Positions 8,446-16,506 of a stretch of 64,000 nt of DNA are shown in pieces; position 1 is the stretch's first letter; each line of letters starts with the position of its first letter. Source of the DNA: Methanosarcina mazei S-6 (lineage in GTDB: Archaea; Halobacteriota; Methanosarcinia; Methanosarcinales; Methanosarcinaceae); assembly GCF_000970205.1 (NCBI RefSeq), contig NZ_CP009512.1, positions 2,666,001-2,730,000 on the forward strand, written 5' to 3'. The position numbers were made by a program, and so were the translations under genes. The notes under the pieces were generated by a model that did not search any database, had not been told where the DNA came from, and saw nothing but the letters and a program-made list of their open reading frames with translations.

Positions 8446-9510
8446 TCAAAACCTGTCATCATCCGGCAAGTGTTTTGAGCCTCCGTATTCTCCAGCAATG
8501 GGGATATTCTCTCCACAGGCAGGGCAGGTCTTTTCAGGGGTGATTTCGTACTTTTCTACATCAAAATAGCCCCGCAGGATCAACATTTTGCCGCAGTTGG
8601 GACAGAAAGTATTGTTGCGGTCACTTCCAGGGACATTGCCCATATAGACATATTTCATCCCCTCTTCGGTTGCGATTTTACAGGCATTCTCCATAGTTTT
8701 TACAGGTGTCGGGGAAAGGTCCTGCATCTTGTACTGCGGATGGAAGCGCGTAAAATGCAGGGGGGTATCTGGACCGAGGTTTTTATAGACCCATTTTGAA
8801 AGTTCCCTTAGCTCGTCAAGAGAATCATTTACTCCGGGAATAATCAGGGTCGTTATCTCCACATGGATCCCCAGCTCCTTTGCAAGAGCTGAAGCTTCAA
8901 GCACGGGAGCCAGTTTTGCACTGGCAATATCGTGATAGAACTTTTCGTTGAAAGCTTTAATATCGATGTTGGCTGCATCCAGATAAGGAGCGATATGTTT
9001 TAGCGATTCGGGAGTCATATAACCGTTTGTTACGTAAATAGTACCCAGACCCGCTTCTTTTGCCAGTTTTGCACTCTCATAGGTATACTCGTGCCAGATA
9101 GTAGGCTCGTTATATGTCCAAGCAATGGACTTCGAGTCTGATAAAAGGGCTCTTTCCACAAGCTCTTCCGGAAGAATGTCTTTTGTGTATGCGTCTTCCA
9201 GGCAGACCTGAGAGATTGACCAGTTCTGGCAGTGCTTACAGCGGAAATTGCACCCTATAGTACCTACCGAATAAACATAGGAACCCGGAAAGAAATGGTA
9301 AAGCGGCTTCTTTTCCACAGGGTCTATAGCTTCGCTTGAAACAGTACCGTAAATAAGAGAGTAAAGGTCTCCGTTCCTGTTTTCCCTGACCCCGCAAAAG
9401 CCTCTCTTTCCGGACGCAATTTTGCACCTGTGGGCACAGAGACTGCAGTGTACTTTATCGTCTCCGATCTTTTCGTAGAACATGGCTTCCTTTATCACAT
9501 AAATCCCCAT
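8446..9510 (-). CDS. amrS: AmrS-type radical SAM protein (AmmeMemoRadiSam system)
   Basis: The protein has 354 residues. The order is a cysteine-rich N-terminus (CSLCAHRCKIASGKRGFCGVREN), the radical SAM cluster site CNFRCKHC (residues about 92-99), the YNEPTIWHEY and TNGY motifs and a C-terminal zinc ribbon (CPNCG and CPACG). AmrS family members carry a [4Fe-4S] cluster that cleaves SAM; in many archaea they occur with AMMECR1 and Memo proteins, none of which is in this window. A close paralogue lies at 23682-24719. It is convergent with the Nudix gene and divergent from feoA. Confidence 0.92.
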   Translation of the reverse strand: MGIYVIKEAMFYEKIGDDKVHCSLCAHRCKIASGKRGFCGVRENRNGDLYSLIYGTVSSEAIDPVEKKPLYHFFPGSYVYSVGTIGCNFRCKHCQNWSISQVCLEDAYTKDILPEELVERALLSDSKSIAWTYNEPTIWHEYTYESAKLAKEAGLGTIYVTNGYMTPESLKHIAPYLDAANIDIKAFNEKFYHDIASAKLAPVLEASALAKELGIHVEITTLIIPGVNDSLDELRELSKWVYKNLGPDTPLHFTRFHPQYKMQDLSPTPVKTMENACKIATEEGMKYVYMGNVPGSDRNNTFCPNCGKMLILRGYFDVEKYEITPEKTCPACGENIPIAGEYGGSKHLPDDDRF

Positions 9511-9687
9511 TTAGTGATTGTTTTTTTGGGTAATAACGGTTACTGTTAGAGATTTCTGCCATGTTCAGGAAGCAGGTAAAGCGCTATTTTTTGTTACAAA
9601 AAACTGATTGTTCTCCAGGAATTTTCACATCGCAGACTTTTCTATATAGAGATTTTTGTCCTTAAAGATTATTTCATTTACGCACAT

Positions 9688-9716
9688 AATTTTCGTATAT
9701 GCGAAAATTTTAAATA
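9688..9716 (+). promoter_or_regulatory. feoA promoter with overlapping palindromic operator candidate
   Basis: An exact inverted repeat AATTTTCG (9688-9695) and CGAAAATT (9702-9709) with a six-base spacer abuts the TATA-like TTTAAATA at 9709-9716. It lies 66 bases before the feoA start. A protein bound here would cover the BRE/TATA region. A DtxR-type regulator gene lies at the end of the same locus. CGAAAAATATTCG upstream of that regulator (about 13654-13666) shares the CGAAAA core. Iron-dependent repression by that protein is inference. Confidence 0.55.
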
Positions 9717-9781
9717 ATTGGTATTGCATTTCAATGCTAAGCAAAAATTTTGGCAATCCGAATATCTTATGGTGATACAAA

Positions 9782-10030
9782 ATGACAGAAATCATCAATA
9801 AAACCCTGAATATGCTGGAAACAGGACAGAAAGCCCGTGTTATTCAGGTGAAGGGAGGCGGAAGTTCCCGAAAGCGTCTGCTCGATATGGGCATGGTTCC
9901 CGGGACTGTTCTCAGTGTTAGCAAAAAAGCCCCGCTGGGAGACCCTGTAGATTTCAAGCTAAAAGGGTACAACCTGTCTCTCAGGAAAAAAGAAGCTGAG
10001 ATGATAATTGTTGAACAGATGGAGGGTTAA
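9782..10030 (+). CDS. feoA: FeoA-domain protein
   Basis: The protein has 82 residues and is an SH3-like FeoA domain: QVKGGGSSRKRLLDMGMVPGTVLSVSKKAPLGDPVDFKLKGYNLSLRKKEAEMIIV. FeoA is a small cytosolic protein that supports ferrous iron uptake by FeoB. The gene is first in an operon with a second feoA (10032), feoB, a membrane protein and a FeoC-like protein; spacings are one base or overlaps at the front end. Confidence 0.93.
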   Translation: MTEIINKTLNMLETGQKARVIQVKGGGSSRKRLLDMGMVPGTVLSVSKKAPLGDPVDFKLKGYNLSLRKKEAEMIIVEQMEG

Positions 10031-10031
10031 T

Positions 10032-10286
10032 TTGCCCGCACAGATGCCTCTTACAATGCTCCAGGAAGGAAAAGGCTGCCGGATCAGCGAAGTTCGAGCA
10101 GGTGCTGAGCTCAGGAGAAGATTAATAGAGATGGGATTCACACCCTCGTCTTCTGTCCGGCTTATAGGGTGCGAGAGAGGAAATCTGCTTGTTAATGTAA
10201 ACGGAGCCAGATACGCCCTTGGAAAAGGAATGGCTATGAAAATCATGGTAGAGCCGGATTCATTTGAAGGTGCGGAAATTGGTTGA
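10032..10286 (+). CDS. feoA: FeoA-domain protein, second copy
   Basis: The start is placed at the TTG at 10032, six bases after a GGAGGG ribosome-binding site that overlaps the end of the first feoA; this gives 84 residues. An upstream in-frame TTG at 10008 has no such site. The FeoA core is clear: GKGCRISEVRAGAELRRRLIEMGFTPSSSVRLI, LLVNVNGARYALGKGMAMKIMV. Duplicate FeoA genes with FeoB are common in archaea and may act as a pair. The 3' end overlaps the start of feoB by eight bases. Confidence 0.92.
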   Translation: MPAQMPLTMLQEGKGCRISEVRAGAELRRRLIEMGFTPSSSVRLIGCERGNLLVNVNGARYALGKGMAMKIMVEPDSFEGAEIG

Positions 10287-12276
10287 GAATAAGATAAGGG
10301 TTGCACTTACAGGAAACCCCAATGTGGGAAAGACGACCATTTTCAATGCCATTACCGGAGCCAGGCAAAAGGTAGGAAACTGGCCAGGGGTAACAGTTGA
10401 GAAAAAAATAGGTACAAAGGCATATGGAGGACATGTCCTTGAAATTGTGGACCTTCCCGGCACCTACAGCCTTACAGCCTATTCCGCTGACGAGGTTGTT
10501 GCCAGGGATTACATCCTTGAAGAAAAACCTGATGTCGTAGTACAGGTCCTTGACTCGACAAATCTGGAACGCAATCTTTACCTGAGCACCCAGCTTCTGG
10601 AAATCGGCACGAACCTTATCCTTGCCCTCAACATGTCCGATCTTGCAGAAAAAAGGGGTGAAGGCTTAAACGCCCATGCGCTTGAGAAATTGCCTGAAGT
10701 CTCATTGATAAAAACAACCGCAAAAGAAAGCAAAGGTATCAATGAACTCCTTGACGCAGTCATTTCAAAATCCGGCTCTGCCAGACCTTCCAATAATAAA
10801 ATAGAGTACGGTGAAAAAATAGAGGAGAAAATCCGACATCTGGAACGGGTTCTGGCTGAAGATGAAACTCTTATGGCCAGGTATCCTTCCAGGTGGTTGA
10901 GCATCAAACTGCTGGAAGGGGATGAAAATGCGCACTCAAAGCTAACTTCCTCAAAGATAGAGGCTGAAGTTAAAAAATTCCTTTCCGGCCTGAACACTGA
11001 AGAATACGAAGCCGAAATGGCTGATAAGCGTTATGAATTCATAAGCAAGCTCCTTCCTGAGGTGAGTAAGAGCCACGTTGAAATAATGTCAGGCTCGGAT
11101 ATGATTGATAAGGTGCTTACAAACAGGTACCTGGGGATCCCCATATTCCTTGCCCTGATGTGGGGAATGTTTGAGCTGACATTTGCCTTCGCAACCCCTT
11201 TCATGGGAATTATTGAGATGTTTTTCGGCCTTCTTGCCGAAATAGTCACTGCAAACATAGATTCACCCTGGTTTTCATCCCTGCTTGCAGATGGGATAAT
11301 TGCAGGAGCTGGATCTGTCATGCTCTTTGTCCCCAACATCTTCATCCTGTTCTTCCTCCTCGCTTTGCTGGAAGACAGCGGATATCTGGCAAGAGCAGCC
11401 TTTATCATGGACAGGCTGATGTATGCGATGGGAATTCAGGGAAAATCATTTATTCCGATGCTCATGGGGTTCGGGTGTTCTGTCCCGGCTGTTATGGCAA
11501 CCCGTACCCTTGAAGACAGAGCAGACCGCCTTATCACAATGATGGTTACACCATTCATGTCCTGCGGAGCCAGGATGCCTGTTTACGTGCTGCTGGCAGG
11601 GACATTTTTCGGTAAACAGGCGGGATCCGTTATCTTCGGGATCTATGTGCTTGGAATTATTGTGGCAATAGTGTCTGCCAAGCTTTTCAGAACCATCATT
11701 TTCAAAGGCAGCCCGTCTGCCTTTATAATGGAACTTCCTCCCTACCACAGGCCTTCGGCTGTCAATTCTTTCAAGTACATGATGAACCAGGGCTTCCTTT
11801 ACCTCAAAAGAGCTGGTACCGTAATTGCTGGAGGAGTGATGGTTATATGGCTGCTTGCATACTTCCCTCAGGGAGTTGAATACGGAAGTGCGGAAAGCTA
11901 CATCGGCAGCCTCGGGAAACTGCTCGAACCTCTGGTAGCACCTCTGGGTTTTGACTGGAAAATTGCAATTTCCCTCATATTCGGGTTCCTTGCCAAAGAG
12001 GTTGTCATAGGCTCCCTGGGAACCCTTTACGGCACAGGAGCAGATGAAGGGATGCTATCTTCGGCGCTTGCCGCAGACCCGATATTTACACCTGCTGTTG
12101 CACTCGGGCTTATGGTGTTTACCCTTCTTTACGTTCCCTGCATAGGAGCGGTTGCGGTAATCAAAAAAGAGTCGGGTTCCTGGAAATGGATGTTTTTTGC
12201 AGCCGCCTATTCGACAGCTGTGGCATGGATAATGGCATTTTTGACGGTAAAAATGGGAAATATAGTGTTTGCATGA
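10279..12276 (+). CDS. feoB: Ferrous iron transport protein B, GTPase and permease
   Basis: The start is placed at TTG 10279 (MVENKIRVAL), seven bases after a GAAGGTG site; a TTG at 10264 is possible. The N-terminal G domain shows G1 GNPNVGKT, G3 DLPGTYS and G4 NMSD. A helical GDI-like segment follows to about residue 270, then the polytopic core with the two Gate motifs and conserved cysteines (GFGCSVPAVMATR, PFMSCGARMPVY, YVPCIGAV). It drives Fe2+ import across the cytoplasmic membrane and works with the FeoA proteins encoded just upstream. The length, 665 residues, is usual. Confidence 0.95.
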   Translation: MVENKIRVALTGNPNVGKTTIFNAITGARQKVGNWPGVTVEKKIGTKAYGGHVLEIVDLPGTYSLTAYSADEVVARDYILEEKPDVVVQVLDSTNLERNLYLSTQLLEIGTNLILALNMSDLAEKRGEGLNAHALEKLPEVSLIKTTAKESKGINELLDAVISKSGSARPSNNKIEYGEKIEEKIRHLERVLAEDETLMARYPSRWLSIKLLEGDENAHSKLTSSKIEAEVKKFLSGLNTEEYEAEMADKRYEFISKLLPEVSKSHVEIMSGSDMIDKVLTNRYLGIPIFLALMWGMFELTFAFATPFMGIIEMFFGLLAEIVTANIDSPWFSSLLADGIIAGAGSVMLFVPNIFILFFLLALLEDSGYLARAAFIMDRLMYAMGIQGKSFIPMLMGFGCSVPAVMATRTLEDRADRLITMMVTPFMSCGARMPVYVLLAGTFFGKQAGSVIFGIYVLGIIVAIVSAKLFRTIIFKGSPSAFIMELPPYHRPSAVNSFKYMMNQGFLYLKRAGTVIAGGVMVIWLLAYFPQGVEYGSAESYIGSLGKLLEPLVAPLGFDWKIAISLIFGFLAKEVVIGSLGTLYGTGADEGMLSSALAADPIFTPAVALGLMVFTLLYVPCIGAVAVIKKESGSWKWMFFAAAYSTAVAWIMAFLTVKMGNIVFA

Positions 12277-12289
12277 GGAGCTGATGTGA

Positions 12290-12748
12290 ATGGAAAATGA
12301 GAACAGAACCCTGACATGTTTTACTCTCCTCTGGGGGGCAACATACCTCGGAATCGGAGGCTTACAGGTCATGAAAGGAACAGGTCTTCTGCCCTATGAC
12401 TTTATATCCGCCAGCCTGTTCCCCCCTGAGGTTGCCGGAGGTCTGGTGCTTGCGATAGTGGGTGCAGTTTACTTACACGGGACTGTTGAGTTTTCAAAAG
12501 GGTCCTTTGAAGGAAAAGCCTATGTTTATGTGGGAATCGTACTTTCCCTGCTCTTTGGAGCTCTGTATCTGCTGACTTTTATTGCCGACGTCGTCAACGC
12601 CAGGGTACTGTCAGCTGACGGATTTGAGCAGTGGACACTTCTTTCCGGCATTAAACCTGCACTTTACCTCGGCCTGATTTCCCTGGCAGTATACACAGCA
12701 GGGGGAAAAACGTTCAGGCTACAGGATTCAGAAGGAATTACAGAATAA
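12290..12748 (+). CDS. Small four-helix membrane protein in the feo operon
   Basis: The protein has 152 residues with about four hydrophobic segments (LLWGATYLGIGGLQVM, VAGGLVLAIVGAVYLHG, YVGIVLSLLFGALYLLTFIA, LYLGLISLAVYTAGG). I do not recognise a family. It starts 14 bases after feoB and ends nine bases before the region of the FeoC-like gene, so it is very likely co-transcribed and may assist iron uptake. No metal-binding motif is visible. Confidence 0.8.
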   Translation: MENENRTLTCFTLLWGATYLGIGGLQVMKGTGLLPYDFISASLFPPEVAGGLVLAIVGAVYLHGTVEFSKGSFEGKAYVYVGIVLSLLFGALYLLTFIADVVNARVLSADGFEQWTLLSGIKPALYLGLISLAVYTAGGKTFRLQDSEGITE

Positions 12749-12780
12749 GAAAAAATTTGGGGATATGGAGAAAACAGATT

Positions 12781-13092
12781 ATGGTACTCGGATACATGTA
12801 TGTGTTAAAACAGATAGCGGAAGTGGAAAATAAAGGCAATATGTCTTTCAATGAGATATCGGGACATTTGAAAATGAGTACGCAGCAGCTTAGAGGCTTA
12901 CTCGAAATAATGGAAAGAATGGGACATATTGAAAAAGTTACGGACAACAGTTCCGTCTTATCCTCTTCCTGTCCCGGCTCCTGCAAAAACTGTGGATGTT
13001 GCGGGTTTTTAGAAAAACCCACCGTTTCAACAGGCACGGTTTACAGGCTGACCGAGAAGGGAAAAAGAGTCTGTCACAGCCAGACCGGCTAA
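12781..13092 (+). CDS. feoC: FeoC-like winged-helix protein with cysteine cluster
   Basis: The start is placed at ATG 12781, preceded by GGAG, giving 103 residues; an upstream TTG at 12757 has no clear site. The N-terminal half is a winged helix (FNEISGHLKMSTQQLRGLLEIMERMGHIEKV). It is followed by a cysteine-rich loop CPGSCKNCGCCGF and a second short wing (GTVYRLTEKGKRV). FeoC proteins are small winged-helix proteins with a possible Fe-S cluster that regulate FeoB stability or feo transcription. Its place at the end of the feo operon supports the call. Confidence 0.8.
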   Translation: MVLGYMYVLKQIAEVENKGNMSFNEISGHLKMSTQQLRGLLEIMERMGHIEKVTDNSSVLSSSCPGSCKNCGCCGFLEKPTVSTGTVYRLTEKGKRVCHSQTG

Positions 13093-13691
13093 CCTGAAAA
13101 ATCCTGATGAACAAAACAGGAGATTTCAAAACCCGGGCGCAGCCTCCCTGACCTTAAATGTGCATAAACAGACCAGAAAGCGAACAAAATACAGGACCAG
13201 AAATAAAAACGAGAACTGAAAAAATACTTTAAATTTTAAGGCAAGAGGATGCAAAGCATCCGGGTTTTTGAAATCTCGGCTTAAAGGAAAGGAAGACAGG
13301 AAAGAGATGCCTCCCAAGCTTGAAAAACTCCCGAAAATTATTATCCTGTCTTCCTCTCCGAAAATACCTGCACTTAAATAAGGGAAGAAAAATTTTCAAA
13401 AATTTATATTTCACAGAGGGGTTTACTTTACAAGGGGGTTTACTTCATAGCGGGATTTATTTCACAGAGAGATTTATTTCACAGAGAGATTTATTTCACA
13501 GAGAGATTTATTTCACAGAGAGATTTATTTCACAAAGGTTTTAACTTTAGTTTCAGTCCTTTATTCCACTTTTGATTCCAATTCTTTACCTTTTATTTTT
13601 TTGCTTACCGTACAGCTATCCTTATATGTCTTTCCCGCATAATTGAATATAATCGAAAAATATTCGGCATACAAAAAAAGGTTCGAGTTTT
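13093..13691. other. Intergenic region between the feo operon and the DtxR-type gene
   Basis: It has no supported gene. It contains the minisatellite at 13405-13537 and, at 13654-13666, the sequence CGAAAAATATTCG, whose outer CGAA/TTCG bases are symmetrical and lie 25-40 bases before the regulator start. This may be an autoregulatory operator. Confidence 0.5.
13405..13537. repeat. Tandem repeat, 17-bp unit
   Basis: The unit TTTATTTCACAGAGAGA occurs about four times perfectly between about 13456 and 13530, with degenerate copies before it (TTTACTTTACAAGGGGG and TTTACTTCATAGCGGGA). The array is downstream of feoC-like and upstream of the DtxR-type gene. Confidence 0.85.
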
Positions 13692-14177
13692 ATGACTACA
13701 GAAAGAGATGAAGACTACCTGAAAATTATCGCCTCAATTGTGGAAGAAAAAGGATACGCAAAAGTTAAAGATGTAGCGAAAGAGCTTGAACTCGGCCCCT
13801 CTACTGTAACAGGTATGTTCAAAAAACTGGATAAAGAAGGCTATATAAATTATGAAAAGTATGGCGGAGTAACCCTTACTGAAAAAGGGACGGAAATCGC
13901 CAGAAAGACAAGAGAAAAATACAGCATGCTCAAAGAATTTCTCATGCACCTGGGGCTTGATGAAAAGACGGCAGAAGAAGACGCCTGCAAGATTGAGCAC
14001 ATCCTTGACCCAAAAACTGCGAAAATCCTGAAAAAGTTTGTGGAATTCACGGATAAAGAAGACGAGTCAAGAATCTGGATAGAGCATTTCAGGTATTTTG
14101 TCGAGACCGGAAAATATATATATTACTCCCCCGAAAACCGCGACAAATGCCCTGTCCACGGAAAAAAAACGGACTGA
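13692..14177 (+). CDS. DtxR/MntR-family metal-dependent regulator
   Basis: The protein has 161 residues. The N-terminal winged helix is typical (YLKIIASIVEEKGYAKVKDVAKELELGPSTVTGMFKKLDKEGYINYEKYGGVTLTEKG). The dimerisation and metal-binding domain follows, with the family's HLGLDEKTAEEDACKIEH segment. The C-terminal tail ends in CPVHGKK and has no SH3-like third domain, as in MntR-type short forms. Members repress metal uptake genes when loaded with Fe2+ or Mn2+. It follows the feo operon on the same strand, so control of feo is likely (inference). Confidence 0.9.
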   Translation: MTTERDEDYLKIIASIVEEKGYAKVKDVAKELELGPSTVTGMFKKLDKEGYINYEKYGGVTLTEKGTEIARKTREKYSMLKEFLMHLGLDEKTAEEDACKIEHILDPKTAKILKKFVEFTDKEDESRIWIEHFRYFVETGKYIYYSPENRDKCPVHGKKTD

Positions 14178-14213
14178 TTTTATCAGGGCAGTCAGCTTTG
14201 CAAAAAGTCCTTT

Positions 14214-14239
14214 GACAGTTCCTGTTTGAAGGAACCGTC
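14214..14239. terminator. Hairpin between convergent genes
   Basis: GACAGTTCC (14214-14222) pairs with GGAACCGTC (14231-14239) with one G-T pair. It lies 37 bases after the regulator stop codon and between two convergent genes. A termination or mRNA-end role is likely. Confidence 0.5.
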
Positions 14240-14254
14240 ATGAACTTTCATCTG

Positions 14255-14370
14255 CAGATTTATAATATTTATATGTAGACTTATAACTTTTATATGTAGA
14301 CATATAACTTTTATATATATAATTATAAATTTTATATACAGACACATAATTTTCATATGCAGACTTATGA
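14255..14370. repeat. Degenerate AT-rich tandem repeat, about 21-bp unit
   Basis: About five units of the form TATGTAGACTTATAACTTTTA follow one another, with variants such as GACATATAACTTTTATATATA and CAGACACATAATTTTCATATG. The array separates the DtxR-type gene from the convergent methyltransferase. Confidence 0.7.
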
Positions 14371-14416
14371 TATCCTGCCCATATGATTTTGCAGTGGCTT
14401 TCTGTTTCTACAAAAC

Positions 14417-15649
14417 TCAGGTCACTTTCCATGCAAATACGATTCTTGACCCGTCCGTCATGTCAAGGGCACGAAAAACTTCAAGCCCGTGATTCCCCAG
14501 CATATCTATGTATTCACTGAAAGGAACGCTGTTTTCGAAACTGTAGCCGGAACTTCCTTTTTTAACATCTTCAAAAGTCCAGAGGTTCCAGTCAAGGCTC
14601 ATGAGAGGGCTGGATTTCATGCTTTCATCAGGAACCTGCCTTGTTATGAAAACCCCTTCCGGCTTTAAGGCTCCGGCAATTTTTGGAATAAGGGAAGGCA
14701 CCTTTCCTCCAGGGTTAAAGGAAGAGAATATAACGTCATAATCGCTTCCGATATCATCTTTAAAAAAGTCACCCGGAATTATGTCCACCCTTGAAGCCCC
14801 ATACTTATCTATGAAATATCTTGTTTCGCTGGTAACCGGTGGGAGGTCGAAAACAAAAGCCTGAAGGTTCTCGTTCAGGCTTGTCAGAGCAATTGAATAA
14901 AGCCCGTGCCCTCCTCCAAGGTCAAGAAACTTTTTGACATTTGTAAAATCAACGTTTTCCATGACAACCCTGACAGTTTCCTGAAGAAGCCCACAGCGTG
15001 CGTTTTCAGCCATGCAGTGTACAACTTCCCCGAAAAAAGGCCCTTTCTCAACAATATCAGGTCCCTGTCTCATAATCTGAGGAAGGCGGGACCAGCGCTC
15101 TACATTTCTTATCCTTTCGGCAAGGTAGTGCTTCTGGGAAAACGGAGAGTTTCCAGGAAGATAAGTTGCACTGAGCTCCGAGACAAAATACACTGCGCCG
15201 TCATTTTTTATTCTGTCACCGGGTTCGTCTCCGGGTTTTTCTTTCCCTTCGGCTTCTCCTGTGCCCTTTACTGCAATCTGCGCGTTTTCCTTTTCTTCGC
15301 TTATCCCTTCCTCAAACCTGTCAAGTAGCCCGAGGCTATGCAGTGCCTCGCAGAAATGAGGCATGAGCGCAGGGTCACAGCCAATTTTTTCAGCCAGAGC
15401 CCCTGCGGACAAAGGGACTTCAAGGGCTTTAAAAACTCCAAGCTCAAAAGCTGCAGAAATGAGCCTGCACTGCCTGAGGCCCTGGACAGAGGAGTCAAAC
15501 AGCTTGAAAAATCTGTCGGCATCTATCTCAGGCTTCTGCATCAGGTCAACAGGTGACTCAGTCTGATTCCGAGCTTTATTTTCCGTATCCTTGTCTTTGT
15601 CTTCCATACCATTTCTCCTATTTTCATATATTTCCCTGTTCATTTTCAT
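14417..15649 (-). CDS. SAM-dependent methyltransferase, O-methyltransferase type with dimerisation domain
   Basis: The protein has 410 residues. After a charged head, residues about 45-115 form the helical dimerisation domain of plant-type O-methyltransferases (FKLFDSSVQGLRQCRLISAAFELGVFKALEVPLSAGALAEKIG). A low-complexity Glu/Lys insert lies at about 117-150. The SAM-binding domain follows, with FLDLGGGHGLYSIAL as motif I and VDIIPGDFF as a later motif. The gene is on the same strand as the ABC importer operon and starts 158 bases after its last gene, so it may be co-expressed. Substrate is unknown; methylation of a transported compound or metal ligand is possible. Confidence 0.85.
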   Translation of the reverse strand: MKMNREIYENRRNGMEDKDKDTENKARNQTESPVDLMQKPEIDADRFFKLFDSSVQGLRQCRLISAAFELGVFKALEVPLSAGALAEKIGCDPALMPHFCEALHSLGLLDRFEEGISEEKENAQIAVKGTGEAEGKEKPGDEPGDRIKNDGAVYFVSELSATYLPGNSPFSQKHYLAERIRNVERWSRLPQIMRQGPDIVEKGPFFGEVVHCMAENARCGLLQETVRVVMENVDFTNVKKFLDLGGGHGLYSIALTSLNENLQAFVFDLPPVTSETRYFIDKYGASRVDIIPGDFFKDDIGSDYDVIFSSFNPGGKVPSLIPKIAGALKPEGVFITRQVPDESMKSSPLMSLDWNLWTFEDVKKGSSGYSFENSVPFSEYIDMLGNHGLEVFRALDMTDGSRIVFAWKVT

Positions 15650-15807
15650 TTATTTATCTGTTTGATCCGACTGAATATAGTTTATGAAGAGATGTAGTTT
15701 ATAGATTATGATTTAGAGTTAAACAGAGAAAAAGCAAGCAGGTAAAAATAAATTCAGCATAACCGGTCAAACCGGGCAAAGGACTACAGAATTCCCGTAT
15801 TGCAGCA

Positions 15808-16506
15808 TTACCTGAAACCGACAATTTTTCCTTCCTCCATGAAAGCGATTCTATCACTCATCCACTCAATTACCTGCATATCGTGTGAGATGAATAGAAA
15901 GCTGATCCCGTACTCTGTTTGCAGGTTTTTGAGCAGAGAAAGGATCTGCGCCTGGACAAGCGGGTCAAGCATGGAAGTTGGCTCATCTGCAACTATGAAT
16001 TCGGGATTCATGCCAAGTACCCTGGCTATTGCAACCCTCTGGAGCTGTCCTCCGCTCAGTTCCCTGGGATATCGGAAAAGCAGTTCTTCGCTCAGGGAAA
16101 CTGCCTCTATCAGCTCCCGCACCCGTCCCCTCTCCTCGCTTCTTTCACAGATCCTGTGGAGCCTCAGAGGTTCGGCAACAGCATCATAGACCTTCATCCT
16201 CGGGTTCAGGCAGGATTCCGGGTTCTGAAAGATGATCTGCATTCTCGTCCCGAGGCTTTTAAGGGAACTGCCTTTGAAACCTGAAATGTCCTGCTCATCA
16301 AAAAGCACCCTGCCGGAAGTTGGTTCAAGAAGCCTCAAAACCGTTCTTCCAAGTGTGGATTTTCCACAGCCGCTTCTTCCGACAAGACCGAGGGTTTCCC
16401 CTTTCTCAACCTCAAAACTGACCCCATCAACCGCTCTGTGGACCTCTTTTTTGAACAGTCCCGAATAATAGTACTTTCTCAGGTTTTCAACCTTCAAAAG
16501 TGCCAT
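15808..16506 (-). CDS. ABC importer ATP-binding protein, OppF/NikE type
   Basis: The protein has 232 residues. It shows Walker A GRSGCGKST, the Q-loop IIFQNPESCLNPR, signature ELSGGQLQRVAIARVLG, Walker B FIVADEPTSMLD and the H-loop FISHDMQVIEWMSDR. The family usually carries a C-terminal oligopeptide/dipeptide tail; this copy is short and stops soon after the H-loop (EEGKIVGFR). It overlaps the preceding ATPase gene by 13 bases. It powers import of the ligand bound by the lipoprotein at 19457-21031. Confidence 0.93.
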   Translation of the reverse strand: MALLKVENLRKYYYSGLFKKEVHRAVDGVSFEVEKGETLGLVGRSGCGKSTLGRTVLRLLEPTSGRVLFDEQDISGFKGSSLKSLGTRMQIIFQNPESCLNPRMKVYDAVAEPLRLHRICERSEERGRVRELIEAVSLSEELLFRYPRELSGGQLQRVAIARVLGMNPEFIVADEPTSMLDPLVQAQILSLLKNLQTEYGISFLFISHDMQVIEWMSDRIAFMEEGKIVGFR

